A stretch of DNA of 22,500 bases from Prorocentrum cordatum. Lineage: Eukaryota > Sar > Dinophyceae > Prorocentrales > Prorocentraceae. Below are positions 9,180 through 18,200 of the stretch, piece after piece. The notes under the pieces were generated by a model. It saw nothing but the letters and a program-made list of their open reading frames with translations. It was not told the origin of the DNA and did no database searches. The DNA lies in NCBI GenBank assembly GCA_963575745.1, contig CAUYUJ010018638.1:5001-27500 (forward strand). Reading direction: 5' to 3'. Numbering within the stretch: the first letter of the stretch is position 1; the number at the start of each line of letters is the position of its first letter. The position numbers and the translations under genes were made by a program.

Positions 9180-9589
9180 TCCCCTCCTAGCCATCACCCC
9201 CCTGTTGGCCGCCCCCGAAAACCTGCCTCCATGTGGAACACGAGGAACGAGGTTCAACACCAAACAACTTTGATCAAAAGCTTCTGCCCACCGCCCGGTT
9301 GGTGGTCTGGTGGACGGATGCTTCCTCCCCCTAAACAGCCTGGGGCCTGAGGGTCTTCTCTCCGTCGTCGTTTCGGGGTCCCTGAGGTCAGGGCCGCCCG
9401 AACAAGCATTGCCGCGAACTATGGAAAGGCTGCGCAAGCGGAACAGTTGGCGAGAGAACGCCCCATGAGCCAGCCGATCGTTTTTGTCGGCCAATCTGGC
9501 CAACCTCGGGAGACAGATGCAGGGCAAATCGCACACGTCTCGTGCGGATAGGCCGCGCGCACCACACTTGATGCATTACCAAACATGGT
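9180..9589. other. No gene recognised
   Basis: Unique sequence of mixed composition. A short palindrome CCCTGAGGTCAGGG lies near 9380. No coding or RNA signature that I can support. Confidence 0.45.
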
Positions 9590-9777
9590 TTGCTCTCCTC
9601 GCCGACACGTTGCACCTCCAGCCTTGCCGCGTGCGCGCGACACCCTCAACGAGGCTCGGAGCACAGAACGTCAACCAGCCTGTGGGACAACAGCTACGAC
9701 CATCTCGCTGTGCGCTTCGACATTCTCGAACTGGACCTCCAAGAACAAGAAGCCGCACACGACCACGCTGAAAAAAT
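9590..9777 (+). CDS. Possible single exon of an unknown gene (weak)
   Basis: The plus frame opened at 9590 reads through an acidic, helix-like segment, LWDNSYDHLAVRFDILELD, then QEQEAAHDHAEKM, and stops making sense at ATG|GTGAGC (9778), which looks like a 5' splice site. Base composition over 9690-9777 is less repetitive and less GC-extreme than its neighbours. No start context, acceptor site or partner exon could be fixed and I recognise no family. It may be chance; the left boundary is arbitrary. Confidence 0.2.
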
Positions 9778-9850
9778 GGTGAGCGCATCGCCCTGGTCCT
9801 CGACCTCTCGCATAGCTGCCCCTGAAGGACGGGGCAGGACTGCACCGAGA

Positions 9851-10011
9851 CCGAGGCGCGCGAACGTGCGTGCGTGCACGCGCGACGCACGCCTGCGCGG
9901 GTGGCGGACCCGCCCGCGCCGGTGGGGCGTTCGAAGGGTCACCGCGCACGCTTTCGTGCGCGCGCGTGCGGGCGAGCGCGCCGCGCGCGTGCGCAGGCGG
10001 TCCCGCCCTCC
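9851..10011. other. Alternating CG/CA-rich segment
   Basis: Dense runs of GCGCGC, GTGCGTGCG and CGCACGC occur around 9858-9890 and 9945-9995. Alternating purine-pyrimidine GC dinucleotides are prone to Z-DNA or cruciform structure. No gene seen. Confidence 0.45.
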
Positions 10012-10071
10012 CGCGGCTGCAGAGGTGCTCGAGAGGCCCCCGCTGGACGCCGACCAGCCATGACTGGGGGA

Positions 10072-10172
10072 GCTGTGTTCCTTACCCCCCTGGGGGAACC
10101 CATCGCGTCGGCGATCTCCCGGGACGGGGTGTCGAAATCGATGGGCCCCCCCAGGGGGGTCAGGACCACAGC
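10072..10172. mobile_element. Near-perfect palindrome, foldback element
   Basis: Arms 10072-10105 and 10139-10172 are inverted repeats matching at 30 of 34 positions (GCTGTG..CC..ACCCCCCTGGGGG..CCCATCG). The centre near 10115-10125 is CTCCCGGGAC, so the pairing extends almost to the middle. Because of the palindrome, both strands encode nearly the same peptide (LTPLG-x-PI and PRGVR motifs), which could mislead gene finders. Confidence 0.75.
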
Positions 10173-10345
10173 CCTGGCCTGGGGCGCGCTCTCGGGCCAC
10201 GGCCTCCGCGCCACCTGCACCGCGAGCAGGCGCACCGCGCCTGGGCCTGCGGCGTGCCGTGCGGCCGGGACGCTGGCCTCTCCAGCCCGTGAGGGCTGGG
10301 CACGCAGGGCCCTGCCCTGGGAAGCCGGGCCGTGCGACTCCCACT

Positions 10346-10547
10346 GAATCGGGTCGGGCGAAAGGGGGGGATAGCAAAGGGAGGGGTTGAGAATCAGCTC
10401 GCGTAGCTGATTTTCCCGGCGTCGCCCGGCGCCGGAAGGCGCCCATGTATCGAGGAATTGGCCCCTCGGTGAGGCCGAAACCAGCTGCATGCAGCAAGTT
10501 TCGTAACCCCCCCTTTCCCAATCCCCCCCTTTCGTCCGGCCCGATTG
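10346..10547. mobile_element. MITE-like element with about 50-bp terminal inverted repeats
   Basis: The left arm (10346-10399) starts GAATCGGGTCGGGCGAAAGG and contains GGGGGGGATAGCAAAGGGA. The reverse complement of the right arm (10492-10547) starts CAATCGGGCCGGACGAAAGG and contains GGGGGGGATTGGGAAAGGG. Both arms end near AGCT or TGCT. The roughly 90-base interior contains CCCGGCGTCGCCCGGCGCC. No ORF. No clear target-site duplication found. Confidence 0.75.
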
Positions 10548-11269
10548 AAGCAGGAGCCGAGCGGCCCTGCCGCGGCCCGGCAGCAGCCCACGGCCAGCCA
10601 ATCAACTGTTCGAAGAAGGCCTGGCCTGCTCAAGCGTGCAACTATGCCGCTGCACACCCCGAGCCTCCCTCCCCCGGCTCCTGCTCCTGCTCCTGCATTC
10701 CCTGGTGAAGATGGGACCGGAGATCGGGCCAGACTGAGGAACTGGTGAGCAAAAGAAAGGCCTTCCACAAGAAACCCAACCCTGAGACCCCAGGACGTCC
10801 ATGGATTTCGGATGTGGGAGCGTCACGCCTCCCATCGCAAAACCATCGAAGCCCAGGGCACCCTGGAGGCAAGCAGGGTGCTCCTTGGCATGGGCCTCCA
10901 CTGTACGGCAAGCTTGTGTCGTGACGGCGTCGGCGCCGGCTTCTGACACCGCGTGGGGGATCGTTCAGCCTGGAACGATCGCGGCTCGCCGATGGCGCTG
11001 CTCGTTCGACGCTGGCCGAGTCTAGGCCGCCGCCGGCAGTCAACCTGGAGCGCCAGCGAAGGGGTCACCGCCGCACCGACACGGCTGAGACCTGCCGTGC
11101 TGCTCATCGCAGCAGCCGGCGGCGGTAGCGGCGGGGATGCAGGCGGCAGGGGGAGAAGACGGTGGGCGGAAAACGGAGGAGGAACGAGCGACACGGAAAG
11201 GCGCAGCGGGAGAAATGCTGGGCCGCTTTGATGAGCCTGTTTCCCACTACCACTACTGTTCGTTAGAGG
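10548..11269. other. No gene recognised; one short hairpin
   Basis: Unique GC-rich sequence containing a short (CTCCTG)n run near 10678-10697. A perfect 8-bp hairpin (GATCGTTC, 6-base loop, GAACGATC) is at 10959-10980. I see no T-run or other context to call it a terminator. Confidence 0.45.
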
Positions 11270-11396
11270 AGAAGGGAAGGAGGTGGAGAGGAGGAGGAAG
11301 AGAAGGAGGGGGAGGAGGAGGAGGAGGAGGAGGAGGAGGAGGAGGAAGAGGAGGAGAGGAAGGTGGAGGAGGAGGCGGAGGCGGACGAGGAGGACC
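11270..11396. repeat. (GGA)n polypurine tract
   Basis: GGA triplets with AGA and GAA interruptions; the purest run is about 11309-11344. It is the opposite strand sense to the CTC tracts elsewhere in the window. Confidence 0.95.
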
Positions 11397-11630
11397 CTCT
11401 ACCTCCCTCCTACTTAGGGTAGTGGTACCGGAAAAAAAGCCCATCACGCTTCCCCCTCCCATTCCCGCGTTCTCTTCAACGCTTCCAGTTTTGCAGGATC
11501 TGAGCGTGTCTGCTTCCCCTTGGTCTCCACCCGCGGCGGCCCTCCTACACCCTTTTGTATACAGGTGGACAATCTGCCAGTCCGCGGCCAGATGCAGCCA
11601 GAACCGAGCGCGGTGTCTCTGCTACCAAAA

Positions 11631-11650
11631 ACGTGTTGATTTCAACACGT
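11631..11650. repeat. Perfect 9-bp-arm palindrome
   Basis: ACGTGTTGA and TCAACACGT flank two central T bases. It lies in unique sequence; it could be a protein-binding site or the core of a small decayed foldback element, but nothing identifies it. Confidence 0.6.
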
Positions 11651-11720
11651 GTCGGCTACACGCAACCATGACACTCGGCAAGAGTGACCTTTGTGGAAGT
11701 AGAGAGAACGACATAAACAT

Positions 11721-11869
11721 GAACTTCTGGCGCTCCGCGCGGATCTCTGGGATCCGCGCCGGACCCCCCCCTCCCCAGCGCGCGGAGCACGCCAGGGGCG
11801 GCGCCAGAGGCGCCGCCAGGGGGGGCCCAGCGCGGATCCCAGCAATCCGTGCGGAGCACCAAAAAGTTT
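11721..11869 (+). mobile_element. MITE-like foldback element, copy 2 (partner at 7614-7752)
   Basis: The left arm contains GCTCCGCGCGGATCTCTGGG and GATCCGCGC. The reverse complement of the right arm contains GCTCCGCACGGATTGCTGGG and GATCCGCGC, giving terminal inverted repeats of about 45-50 bp. The centre is a perfect hairpin GGCGGCGCC-AGA-GGCGCCGCC (11797-11817). It aligns in inverted orientation with 7614-7752. No ORF of its own, although frames run through it. Confidence 0.75.
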
Positions 11870-12603
11870 AGGTTTGCGCGTTTTCGTTACTCCTTGTAGC
11901 TCATTAGCCATGTTCGCAGTCCCGGACTAATGCTTTCGCCGCCTGCGCTCTTCGCTAGCGGCCGCGACCAAAAGAAATGTTCGTTACTCTTCGACCTTGG
12001 TGGGCGGCTGGCCGATCGCTGCGTGCGATGCGACCGACGGAAGCGGCCTGTGTGCTTGGGCTGGGCTTTGCCCCCCCCCCCCCCCCCTTCCGCCCCCGAA
12101 AACAGCCGCGCACAACAGGCTCTTCGGCGAAGGGTCACTCTGGCGTGTCGCCGGACGCGGGAAGCCTCGAGCTTTCAACCCCCGTCTCGGGAAGGCTTTT
12201 CCGTGGCGGCCAGCATGTTGATGGCACCGCGGCCCGAACACGGGGGCCTGTCGGACAAGCAAAGTTTGAAACAACGTCGGACGCCGTGACTTGGTACTCG
12301 ACGGCTGAAATCTGGCTCTCCGACGGCCTCCCGTGGTCACCATCAGAGATCAGAGGCCCTCGGAGGCCTCTGCTGGGGACCATGGAGGCATGGAGGCCAC
12401 CCCGAGGTGTCCCAAACACTGTCAAGAATGCACAGACGTGTCGGTCATCCGTCCCATCGGTATTCCCCCTCCGTCCTCGCCCCGATCGTCCTCCGTCCTC
12501 TCCCCCATCCTCCCTGCTGCAGGGGAGCGACAGGGTCGACTGGCCGAGGGGGGGAAACATTGACTTGGAATCGGCGATGGGGCCTCGTTGACGCAACCGC
12601 ACG
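11870..12603. other. No gene recognised; C17 run and a hairpin
   Basis: Contains a run of 17 C (12071-12087) and a perfect 8-bp hairpin CAGAGGCC-CTCGGA-GGCCTCTG at 12351-12372. Outside that hairpin GTGGTCACC faces GGACCATGG, suggesting a decayed foldback element. No coding motif recognised. Confidence 0.45.
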
Positions 12604-12830
12604 TTCCCGGGCGGGGTGGTGGTCCTAGGCCCCGATCGGCGAGGAATATGCGACTGAGGGGGCCCAGGGACACGCAAATAGATACACACACAAATCCCAG
12701 GATTCCCCATACTTTCCAATACTGTCTCGGTGTTTGTCCCCCCCCTTCCATATTTTCTATACTTTCTGGGAATCGACGATGACTTGTGTCTTTGTGTTGT
12801 TTTCCCTCCTTAGCGATTGGGGTCGATGTT
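12604..12830 (+). repeat. Dispersed repeat, copy B (no foldback insertion)
   Basis: Aligns with 8785-8853 plus 9035-9175. It runs continuously through GGGACACGCAAATAGATACA where copy A carries a 181-bp inverted-repeat element, so this copy preserves the empty site. Both copies end with ATCGACGATGA and TTTTCCCTCCT. Confidence 0.7.
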
Positions 12831-13019
12831 CCTCCCCCCTTCCCCCTGGGTCAGTCTCCCCGTCGGCGCCTCTGAGCTTCACCTCTCTCCCTCCCTCCCT
12901 GTGCAAGCTCTGATCGAGACAGCTGGGTCAAATCCATGGTCGAAGAAGCATGGCACACCGAGCTCCGTCGAAGAAGCGGGGCGTCGGAATGCCGAGGGAG
13001 GGGGAGGGCGCTTGGAGTC

Positions 13020-13130
13020 CTCATCTCACTACCCTCCCCCCCTCTCTGTCTTTTTCTCTCCCCCTCCTCCTCCTTTCTCCTCCTCGCCTCCTCCTTCTCC
13101 TCCTCCCTCCCGCCTCATCCTTCCCTCTCG
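13020..13130. repeat. CT-rich polypyrimidine tract
   Basis: CTC, TCC and CCT triplets with few purines, about 70-180 bases upstream of the first minisatellite array. Confidence 0.85.
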
Positions 13131-13204
13131 CACCTACAAACTTGTCAGTACTTCCTCACCACTTATGATTTTGAAGATTATACTCACTTTGCAACAGCTT
13201 CAAA

Positions 13205-13448
13205 TATTGAGTGCGGGTGGTTTTCAAAATGCGGCTATCGCCTTAGCGCCGCGCGCTTTCGTCTTAAAAGTTTGCATCTGCTTCAAGGATGGAGGACGGG
13301 TCCTTTTGACGAAATGTGGCTCTCGCCAAAAAAAAGCCCCGCATACTCGTCCTCAATGTTTGAAGCAACTTCAAGGCAGGAGCCGAGTTGGTGTTAGAAT
13401 GTGGCTCTCTCCTTAACACCGCGCGCATTCGTTCTAAAAGTTGCAGCC
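13205..13448 (+). repeat. 85-bp minisatellite, array 1 (three units)
   Basis: The anchor ATG(C/T)GGCT(A/C)TC(G/T) occurs at 13229, 13314 and 13399, spaced exactly 85 and 85 bases. Units share CCTTA-CGCCGCGCGCATTCGT and an AAAAGTTGCA/CTTCAAGG tail; the middle unit is degenerate with an A8 run. The same unit recurs at 13895-14180 and, more diverged, near 15000-15090. Confidence 0.8.
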
Positions 13449-13449
13449 C

Positions 13450-13755
13450 AGGAGTGGTGTCCTGACGCGGTTTAGGATCGCATGGCGCAGCAAACACGTG
13501 GATTCGCGGTGTGGAAGTCCCAAGAATTTTGTTCGACATGAAAACAATCATGTTGATCCGCGGCGTTGAGTCCCAGGAGCTGCGTTTTGGTGCGATTGAA
13601 ATTTCTAAGACGGTTGTCTTTAATCGGGGCAGCGCTCGTAATGGAAACAATTTAGTGGAGGGGCCTGTGAAGAGGGAGCTTGGAAGCAAGTCTTCTTGGA
13701 ACATCGTTGACGCGACTTGGGTTTATATTGGTCTACCCCGTTCTCCTCGTCGTGC
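13450..13755 (+). repeat. Diverged dispersed repeat, copy B (partner at 5-262)
   Basis: Sits between the two minisatellite arrays and aligns with the first 260 bases of the window. It also begins with roughly two tandem units (ATTCGCGGTGTGGAAGTCCC and ATCCGCGGCGTTGAGTCCC) and ends in AGCTTGGAAG..AACATCGTTGA, followed by a CT-rich run. No protein motif. Confidence 0.6.
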
Positions 13756-13894
13756 TCGTCCCCCTCCTCTCTCCCCTCCTCCTCGGGATCCTTTTCCTCA
13801 TTATCCTCCGTGCCTCTTTCAAGATAAATCAACCCATCCATGTCGCACCACCTTGCGTGTCCGTAGGCTGGGCAGGCGTTTCGTCTGAGATCTC

Positions 13895-14180
13895 TTCGCC
13901 AAAATTTGAGCTCTGGCTTTTTAGCCTTAGCGCCGCAGGCATTCGTGTTCAACAGTTGCAGCACCTTCAAGGCTGGAGCCCAGGCGATTTTCAACATGTG
14001 ACTTTCGCTTTAGCGCCGCGCGCATTTGGCTTAAACACTCGTAAGAACTTCAAACATGGAACCCGCGTGGTTTTTGAAATGTGGCTATCGCCTTCGCGCC
14101 GCGCGCATTCGTATGAAAACTGCAGCCGTTCCGACGATGGGGGCCAGTTGTTTTCCATATGCGTCGCTCGCGCTTGCGCC
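13895..14180 (+). repeat. 83-bp minisatellite, array 2 (four units)
   Basis: Anchors equivalent to ATGTGGCTATCG fall at about 13913, 13996, 14079 and 14159, spaced about 83, 83 and 80. The conserved core is CTTAGCGCCGCGCGCATTCG. It is the same family as array 1 and is followed without a gap by a different minisatellite. Confidence 0.8.
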
Positions 14181-14660
14181 GGGAACACCCATGCGACCCA
14201 ACCCTCACCATGTTATGCAACAAGGTGTTTTTCGATACGCATCCATCCAATCCAACCTCCACAATCGTGTACGCAACGTGCAAGTCTGTCCACATCCGTA
14301 CGACTCAACCCTCACCATCTCAGGACAAAAAATAGCATCCGGCGCGCATCCATACGGCTCAACCATATTACCGAGCTATGCAAACAAATACTCGGCGAAC
14401 ATCAGTCCAGCCAAACCCTCACCATCCGATGCGAACTGATGTATTCGGTGTGCATCCATACGACCCGACTTTCATCACCCAATCACAAATTACGATCCGG
14501 TGCGCATCTTCTAATTCCAAACCTGACCATCCAACGCAACATAATACAATTCGGTGCACATCCACCGACCCTGCCGCACCATGCCGCACCATCCTTTGTA
14601 AACAACAAAGTCGGCGCGCATCTGTTGATCTTCACTGTCGACGCGCACCCTGGCCCTGGA
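14178..14660 (+). repeat. 53-bp minisatellite, nine units
   Basis: The anchor (C/A)(A/G)CATCCATACGAC-like sequence begins at 14185, 14238, 14291, 14345, 14398, 14451, 14503, 14557 and 14617, spacings 53, 53, 54, 53, 53, 52, 54 and 60. Units share CAACCCTCACCATC and an A-rich tail before CGG(C/T)GCGCATC. Individual units are well diverged but the register is tight. No frame stays open in a way that suggests a protein repeat; units are not separated by spacers, so this is not a CRISPR. Confidence 0.85.
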
Positions 14661-15119
14661 AGAACCCTTGGACAAACATTGCAGGACACACACAAGCAGT
14701 CGATAGCAAATGCGTAAACATCGATACACTCCGAATTGGGACCTAAAGTTCCCCAGGCTGCCCCAAACGTTCCCAGGCGCTCTAAGGCGCTCCCACATGC
14801 TTCAATCCCTTCCCAAGCGCGCCAAGGCCCGCCGTCGCCAGCACCAGCAACAGCATCCATATCCTCATCTTTATCGTCCTCGCAATCGCAGGAGGCCTCA
14901 AGGTTCATACGGTTTCAGATCGCATTGACGCGTGGACCACACAAAATTGTCCCATTGGGGCCCTCGCTTTGCTGGTGCCGCGCTTCATCGTTCTACACAA
15001 CTCAACACATGGAGTGCGGGTCGTTTGTAAAACAGGGGGTCTCGTCCTGGCGCCGATTCGGCTTCCAATTTGTCCTTAGCTGCGCGAGTCGATGGCAAGT
15101 CCTTTCCAAGATGATTGGG
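14661..15119. other. No gene recognised; one stray diverged minisatellite unit
   Basis: Near 15000-15090 the segment CATGGAGTGCGGGTCGTTTG and TCTCGTCCTGGCGCCGATTC resembles the 83-85 bp unit. The rest (14740-14990) is CAG/CCA-rich unique sequence with no motif I recognise. Confidence 0.45.
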
Positions 15120-15247
15120 GCATTTTTTTAACTCTTCGAGCGGGCGCGAGCCCCCGCGTGGTCATGCCACAAATTCTCGGCAGGCCGCAGGCCCGCGCAA
15201 ACGGCGCGGGACTGCCGAGGGCCCCACGGCGGCCGAGGGGGGGGGGC

Positions 15248-18200
15248 TCACCAGCGTCGGCCCTGCCTCCTCGCCGCTCGCGGGGCCGCCGCGCCGTGCT
15301 CCCGCGCGCGGCCACGCTCCCCGCGCGCCTGGGCTGCCTCTCGCCCTCGGGCGCGGGCGTCGTCCGCCGACGCGAAGCCGTGCGCGCGGAGGACGCCCTC
15401 CAGGTCGGGCACGAAGAGCTCCTGCAAGCCCGCGCGCACCGCGGGCTGCACCGCCGCCGCGCCCCCGGCCGCCGAGGCGCTCGCCGAAGCCGCCGCCGCG
15501 TCGCCCGCAGGCCCAGCCGCGCCAGCAGCACGCCCCGCCGCAGGCTGTGCAGCCGCAGGCCTTGGCGAGCCTCCAGGGTCGCCAGCCCGCGCCGCCGCCA
15601 GGAACTCGCCCACCTGGGGGTTGGGCCAGACGAGGTCGTCCACCTTGAGCGACCTTCGCCAGCGCTGCATCTCCTCCAACGTCGGCGACTTGAGCATCAC
15701 GATCGGCGGCTTCTCCTTGCCTGGCAATCGCAATCTGCCGAAGTCAGTCCTGGCCTGAGCACGCGACCCTTGGCTCGATCTGTGATCGCCACCGACACAC
15801 GGCTTGGCCAGGCCCCTGTGCGCATACCGCGGCTGATGGCAGTGCATGAAGCAGCGCGTGCACACCAGGATGGCCTCGCTCGGCTTGCTCACCACGCTGG
15901 TCTGCATTATGTTGTGGCCGTGCACAACCCATGGCTCTGGTCCAGCCGTGGGGGCAGGTGACGGGCGTTGCTCCTCTAGCTGGGCGCGCTGAGAGGACGC
16001 TGCTGACGATCTGGCCTCCGCCCTGCGCCGAACCTCGCTGGCAAACACCTCGCTCGCTGCCTCAGCACGAGAAATGCCTTCCTCGCCTGGCCCCGCGGCG
16101 ATGGGGGCGGCTGGGGCGGAGGCGGCCCTCAGCGCAGCCGCTGGGCGCTTGCGAACAGGCCCCGCTGCGCCGCCCGCGGCGCCTGCCGCAGCGCCAGTGG
16201 CCGCTGCGCTGGTCGCTGCCGCCGCGGCGAAGGCTGCCGCTGACGCAGCTGCCGAGCCTCTGCCACGCTGCGCCGTGGAGGCGTCCAACAAGTCGTAGTC
16301 CTCGTCCTCGCACGACAGGTTCCACGGGTAGAGGTACGGCTGAAGGTTGACGTTGTCCAGGGCTTCCGTCGGCCAGCAGTCTCGCATCCCAGAATCCGTG
16401 ATGAAGACCTCGATCTCTGCGGCGAAGCGAGCTGCGTCGCGAGCCCTGGCTAAGCAGCCCTCCAGGAGCTGGACATCGTCGGCTGGAAGGGCGTGGAGGG
16501 CGGCTCCTTCCTTCGCTCGCTTGTCGGCTAGGCGGTTGCCGAAGAGCTCGATAGCCGAAAGCTCCCCTCTGGCCACAGCTGCTTCTGACCGATGTGCAGG
16601 AATGTGCTTGACTTCAACACCTTCCGCGGCGTCCCCAACTCTGGCCCAAAGATGGGCGTAGGTCGAAGTTGGGCCCTGAGCTCTGCCAAGGTTGAGCGCC
16701 GAGTCCACTGTGCCCTTGCAGTCGATCAGCAGCTGGTAATTGCCAATGACCTCCGTGAGCGCCGCCACCGCTGCGTAGTCTTCTCCAGCACGTGCCGCCT
16801 GCGATGGGCATAGACTAGGGGGCACAGCTCCCCGCGCCTCTGCTAGGATCGCCATTTCCTTGGACAGAACGACGACCGACCAGCCAGCGCTGCGCAGGCG
16901 CGGAAAGTCACCGAGGATACATGAGCCGCCGGTGAAAACCATGGCACCGTCTTCGACCACAACTGCTTCATGCCAACCATGCGAGAGCCGCTCCCATTGA
17001 GGCTGCCAGCACGGACGGTGCAACAGCAGGGAGGGATCCACGAACAGGCCCTGGCAGAACAGCTCATCGAACGGCGGGCCCATCTCGTGGACTAACCAAG
17101 CTGCGCGCTTCAGGTCGGACGGCAGCCTATCACGCCGCCAAGGTTCCCAAACTGGGCAGACGTGGTGCCTGTGGAACATCGTTCCTCGTGCAGCCTGGCA
17201 TAGCTTGCAGATCGGGTCGATGTCCGAGGGGTGCCTCGCAAGACGGTCCTGGGGCCAGTGCGGGAGCGAGACGAGCCAGCGGAGGCACCCTTTGTGGTGC
17301 CCAGTCCAGGTCTCCGTCTCCTTCTTGCCGAGCAGCTCGTTGACTGGCCTCCACTGTGGCGGCAGCTTCCATGGCCAGAGCGATCCAGGACGATCTCGAG
17401 CCTCCTCCAGAGCGGCCGCGTTCCGCGTGGCCTCTCTGGCCCACTCCGCCAGGAACGCGGGCGAGAAATGAAGCACCTCGAACTCCCTCTTGTCCTCGTC
17501 CAGCAGCTTGGTGCCGTCGACGGCGAGCTGCCAGCCTATCCTCTGCAGCGTGAGCGTGAGCGCCGCTATCGGCTGACGGACCGAGCTCCAAGGCCGCTGC
17601 TTGCTTAGCACCTGCTGGCTTTCTTGGATGCACGCTTGGATGGCTGATGCAGAGGCTTGCCCAGACCACGCCACGTTGACGAATGCCTGAACTGCCATTC
17701 CCGCTGCGACCACCAGCGGGTCCTGCCGCCAGCCGCGGGGCGCACACTGCAGGGCAAAGCTGGGGGCCGCTCCAGGCGGCAGGCGACCCTCGCTCTTCGC
17801 AGCCGCCACCCTCAGCGCCCTCATGCGCCCAAGTGGGACTCCAGAGATGGCCGAGCCCCAGAGCGCCTTGGCGGTCGGCCCAGCTCGCATCACCCGAGCT
17901 TGCCGCAGCCCAGGCCCGAAGATGCGTGTCAGTCTCGCTGCCTGGCGGAATGCATCCAGCTCCCGCTTGACCTGCGTCGCCACCATGCGGTGACCACCAG
18001 CCGTCGCGTCGCCACCGAGATCTCGGTGTCCTCGAGCAAAGGCGGCCCTGTCCAGCGGCCACCCCTCCTGCTTCATCAGCTCGCGCTGGGTGTCCACTGA
18101 GGATGCCAGCACTTTCGTCTTGCCCCAGTTGATCGGGAGCCGCTTGTCTCTCAGCATCGCCACAACGCCCTGGACGAAGCTGTTCACCTGACTGACTAGC

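Noticed and set aside
10959-10980. Rho-independent-like terminator hairpin
   Set aside because: The stem is perfect but no T-run follows, and the setting is eukaryotic.
14178-14660. CRISPR-like regular spacing
   Set aside because: Units are contiguous, diverged along their whole length, and have no identical repeat alternating with unique spacers.
15118-15132. Poly-A tail of the minus-strand LINE
   Set aside because: Only seven A on the minus strand and over 110 bases past the stop; too short to call, mentioned only as a possibility.
15092-15961. Plus-strand 289-codon frame
   Set aside because: Shadow of the C-terminal coding region of the minus-strand LINE.
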